Shown: positions 7,801 through 9,222 of the stretch, in pieces
Numbering within the stretch: the first letter of the stretch is position 1
Layout of the letters: each line of letters begins with the position of its first letter
Assembly (NCBI GenBank): GCA_005239585.1
Contig: SBBU01000358.1
Coordinates: 1-9,222 of the forward strand
Direction: 5' to 3'
From: Planctomycetaceae bacterium
Lineage (GTDB): Bacteria > Planctomycetota > MHYJ01 > SBBU01
DNA: 9,222 nt
Notes under the pieces: generated by a model
The model's input: the letters and a program-made list of their open reading frames with translations, nothing else
The model's database searches: none
Told to the model about the DNA's origin: nothing
Made by a program: the position numbers and the translations under genes

Positions 7801-7920
7801 ACAGCAGACGAAAAAACCAAGATTTCTATTAGTGATCTTAACTACCAAAAATTGTTTCTGCTAAGTGCAAGTGTTCAGTTTAAAATCAAGTTCGAAAAAA
7901 TAACACTAGTCACGGAGTGA
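4834..7920 (+). CDS. Transmembrane Hanks-type Ser/Thr protein kinase with helical-repeat and beta-rich extracytoplasmic tail
   Basis: This 1028-residue protein has a cytoplasmic kinase domain (about 16-276) with all catalytic elements: glycine loop LGEGGMGAVY (22-31), Lys45 in VALKVL, Glu65, HRDIKPAN (138-145, Asp140), DLG metal site (158-160, replacing DFG), GTPFYMSPEQ (179-188) and DIYSLG (200-205). An Arg-rich juxtamembrane stretch (297-315) precedes one membrane segment (319-339), so the rest should face the periplasm or exterior. Residues 367-742 are Lys/Glu-rich helices in three copies of a roughly 127-residue unit (Trp387, Trp515, Trp641 equivalent), TPR-like. Residues about 752-1028 are beta-rich and look duplicated; LYDGTNDKDW (892-901) recalls DUF1080/laminin-G-like folds. 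Autophosphorylation and substrate phosphorylation are expected; ligand and targets are unknown. The next ATG would remove the glycine loop, so 4834 is preferred. The gene looks more A/T-rich than the aconitase gene. Confidence 0.9.
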   Translation: MAQGEVKRSISELGEYTILARLGEGGMGAVYKARHKSTENIVALKVLFPHLTRKNEQYLDRFRREAEVASKLNHPNIVKSLDYGEDKGYHYLAMEYIEGESVAEVIKKNGRIDEKKAIEIVKQIASALVEIAKANIVHRDIKPANILISRNGNAKLADLGMVKLTDSSMTLTATNMAVGTPFYMSPEQVKGEKNIDIRSDIYSLGATLYHMLTGHVPFGGATIAEVMYKQLEGKLPHPKEEIPELSEGICEIVERMMAKIPQDRYKAVENLIGDLNAVGQGKEPTSAQLPRVQSVIRSRIRTRGMTRREQPARQKSNNVLLPLGIAGGVLLLVVAIAILGQSPKNPKTDKDSVNKNNTNDVILKTDYENEATKVFNSAMENIKNKAWVQAQGELNSLNILYRHTSFVKAKANEIEKESRRCEVMISAESDAKAKFDLAKNEFKREQYPSAKRLCVDLMESESLKETLCVNQNIGEIKKLREDAEKKIAEKTVSEEDNQVKEIIDRAEEFARQKEWKEAMETYKSLAPKFVNSTYYKNNESDITQRLSFFAHMRLAENQAATNFRDANEELEKKNYDNAMKIYHSLLGDTPLKETKFVIDKREDIEKGLLACKAGKEPRYDAEEEAKRIGESLTLFLKQKSWEKARDALIMLKDKFNQTAFYKQLNEKSIINGIEHYKHLIELEKKANKLFEDAKVHFKNNEPQKARYILEQLRTFSLLKTKFYEVHGKDFSIMLEECDRLLKTSNAMDPKNWVMASGKLDPKDNQLTFGPRFTAYYNDNEFSKGGLADYEIVMTGTLTSTKLLVGILYKKEDPKFSYNCINLKLDSTGQFSITLRVDKNFEPYLLAGAQVDQKNHNFTSDKCGSLLINSDGAITLTEIKFNKLSADWRLAKLYDGTNDKDWKPGIGTTITQKGNKLIPASKSIYWSIYHEWPKDFPTTNYKIKISGWLEAGGSFAAFLPKGSGMKRCDFTPTTTDSYFDIILTVSDSAITADEKTKISISDLNYQKLFLLSASVQFKIKFEKITLVTE

Positions 7921-7922
7921 TT

Positions 7923-8060
7923 ATGTTCTATAACAAAAGATATAGGGACCCTGAATACATTAAGAAACGCTATGGCGGGACAAATCCGAGCGAGGTTGAC
8001 TGGGGAGACAATCTCTTCGGCAATCCATTCATCAACTTCAAATCCCCTGTCAAAAACTAA
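7923..8060 (+). CDS. Small hypothetical protein, 45 aa, coupled to the kinase gene
   Basis: An ATG two nucleotides after the kinase stop opens a 45-codon frame ending TAA. A well-spaced GGAG (7914-7917, 5 nt before the ATG), lying at the very end of the kinase gene, supports translation and coupling. The product begins MFYNKRYRDPEYIKKRYGG and ends with FGNPFINFKSPVKN. It is rich in Tyr, Phe, Asn, Lys and Arg, has no signal peptide, membrane segment or cysteine, and has a basic N-terminal half with one acidic patch (SEVDWGDN). I do not recognise the family. It could be a partner or substrate of the kinase, or simply a small conserved downstream gene. A chance ORF is possible at this length. 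Confidence 0.5.
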   Translation: MFYNKRYRDPEYIKKRYGGTNPSEVDWGDNLFGNPFINFKSPVKN

Positions 8061-8106
8061 GCTTTCATTTGCTTCCTAGACGTAACTTATTAAATTTAGC
8101 TGTGTA

Positions 8107-9222
8107 ATGAATAGCTTTGACTGTAGAGACACACTAAAAGTAAACGACAAGTCATATGAAATCTTCAGGCTTGAAAAACTAGAAGAGCAGGGCGCTTGTA
8201 ACACTTCGAATCTCCCCTTCTCAATAAAAATTCTGATTGAGAATCTGCTTCGAAATGAGGATGGCAAACTTGTAACGAAAAAAGATATTGAAAAGATTGC
8301 AAGATGGAAACCAGAGCCGGCAGACTCTGAGATTCCGTTCATACCGAGCAGGGTACTTCTCCAGGATTTCACAGGTGTCCCATGTGTCGTTGACCTATGT
8401 GCCATGCGCGATGCGGCCAAGGCAAAGGGCGTTGATCCAAAGCGAGTGAATCCAGTTGTGCCGGTTGATCTTGTTGTAGACCATTCGGTGCAGGTCGATG
8501 CCTATGGCAGCAGGGATGCCTTTAAAAAGAATATAGAGATAGAGTACGCTCGAAACAGGGAGAGGTATGCATTCCTGCGATGGGCTCAGAGGGCATTTAA
8601 AAACTTCCGAGTCGTCCCGCCGGGAGCTGGCATAGTCCATCAGGTAAATCTTGAGCATCTGGCGACTGTTGTGACAGAGAGAGACAATGTGGCATTCCCG
8701 GATACCCTGATCGGGACCGATTCGCACACAACCATGATAAACGGCCTCGGCGTCCTGGCATGGGGAGTGGGCGGAATCGAGGCGGAGGCAGCGATGCTGG
8801 GACAGCCCGTCTATATGCTTCCGCCTTCAGTAGTCGGAGTAAAATTAAAGGGCGAGCTGGTTGAGGGCGCACTCGCTACTGATGCAGTACTGGCCATAAC
8901 CCAGCTCCTGAGAAAAAAAGGAGTTGTTGGAAAATTTGTTGAGTTCTACGGGACAGGGATCACGGCGCTCAGTCTTGCAGACAGAGCCACGATCGCAAAT
9001 ATGGCCCCTGAATATGGCGCAACAATGGGCTTTTTCCCAGTTGATAATGAGACACTGAAATACCTAAAGCTGACCGGTAGGGACCACGCATTAGTTGAAG
9101 CATATTGCAAGGAGCAGGGACTATTCAGATCAGACGACTCGAACGATCCCGTCTATTCAGAAAGCCTCGAGCTCGACTTGGCGACTGTAGAGCCATGCAT
9201 TGCTGGTCCAAAGCGCCCACAA
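8107..9222 (+). CDS. acnA: Aconitate hydratase, AcnA type (3' end beyond the window)
   Basis: The frame is open from 8107 to the last base, giving the first 372 residues of a family usually near 890. AcnA interconverts citrate and isocitrate through cis-aconitate in the TCA and glyoxylate cycles. The N-terminal domains match AcnA/IRP1 closely: [18 protein letters not shown] (Asp125, His126), [37 protein letters not shown] (203-222), [11 protein letters not shown] and [17 protein letters not shown]. The first iron-sulfur Cys motif (SCTNTSN in the family) and the other two cluster cysteines would lie just beyond the window, so cluster competence cannot be judged. No Shine-Dalgarno is seen before the ATG. 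A poor TTGCTT (8069-8074) / TAAATT (8091-8096) promoter with 16-nt spacing would again place the transcript start a few bases from the ATG. Base composition is visibly more GC-rich than in the kinase gene. Confidence 0.96.
   Translation, partial: MNSFDCRDTLKVNDKSYEIFRLEKLEEQGACNTSNLPFSIKILIENLLRNEDGKLVTKKDIEKIARWKPEPADSEIPFIPSRVLLQDFTGVPCVVDLCAMRDAAKAKGVDPKRVNPVVPVDLVVDHSVQVDAYGSRDAFKKNIEIEYARNRERYAFLRWAQRAFKNFRVVPPGAGIVHQVNLEHLATVVTERDNVAFPDTLIGTDSHTTMINGLGVLAWGVGGIEAEAAMLGQPVYMLPPSVVGVKLKGELVEGALATDAVLAITQLLRKKGVVGKFVEFYGTGITALSLADRATIANMAPEYGATMGFFPVDNETLKYLKLTGRDHALVEAYCKEQGLFRSDDSNDPVYSESLELDLATVEPCIAGPKRPQ

Noticed and set aside
8076..8872. Minus-strand frames of 91-114 codons across the aconitase gene
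   Set aside because: They lie opposite well-conserved AcnA sequence, overlap one another, and have no family resemblance.

Overview
The window holds six protein genes, all on the + strand, plus one strongly spaced small ORF: ppdK (pyruvate phosphate dikinase), a vapBC-type toxin-antitoxin pair, radA, a very long membrane-anchored Ser/Thr protein kinase, a 45-codon ORF of unknown function, and the first 372 codons of an aconitase gene (acnA type) that runs off the right edge. No RNA gene, insertion sequence, CRISPR array or replication origin was seen.

The organism is bacterial (RadA, AcnA, VapBC, sigma70-like promoter elements), with moderate to low GC. Large Hanks-type kinases with one transmembrane segment and long extracytoplasmic repeat/beta tails are common in Planctomycetes and related PVC lineages, and a kinase-domain 'LADLG' motif fits that. 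This is a guess from gene style, not a phylogenetic placement.

Layout. 30-2654 is ppdK, complete. Its stop codon overlaps a TTGACA box and is followed at once by a perfect 19-bp palindrome (2657-2675), which looks like the promoter/operator of vapBC. vapB (2686-2892) and vapC (2889-3233) overlap by ATGA, and radA (3242-4600) follows after only 8 nt, so vapB-vapC-radA look like one transcription unit. 4601-4833 is a 233-nt intergenic region with two tandem, diverged repeat units of about 66 nt, each centred on a perfect palindrome flanked by A and T tracts (bidirectional terminator-like). The first can also form a competing upstream stem. At its right end lies a TTCACT-N16-TATAAT promoter only 8 nt before the kinase ATG. 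The kinase (4834-7920) has its kinase domain inside, one membrane span, three copies of a roughly 127-residue helical repeat, and a beta-rich C terminus that looks internally duplicated. A 45-codon ORF (7923-8060) begins 2 nt after the kinase stop with a good Shine-Dalgarno sequence. The aconitase gene starts at 8107.

Functionally, ppdK (pyruvate/PEP interconversion) and acnA (TCA cycle) are central carbon metabolism, RadA is a recombination/repair ATPase, vapBC is a probable accessory module lodged between ppdK and radA, and the kinase with its small downstream ORF is a probable envelope-sensing signalling unit of unknown input. No established new system is evident. The most unusual material is the kinase tail with its small partner ORF, the covarying tandem palindromes, and the recurring pattern of promoters sitting almost on start codons.
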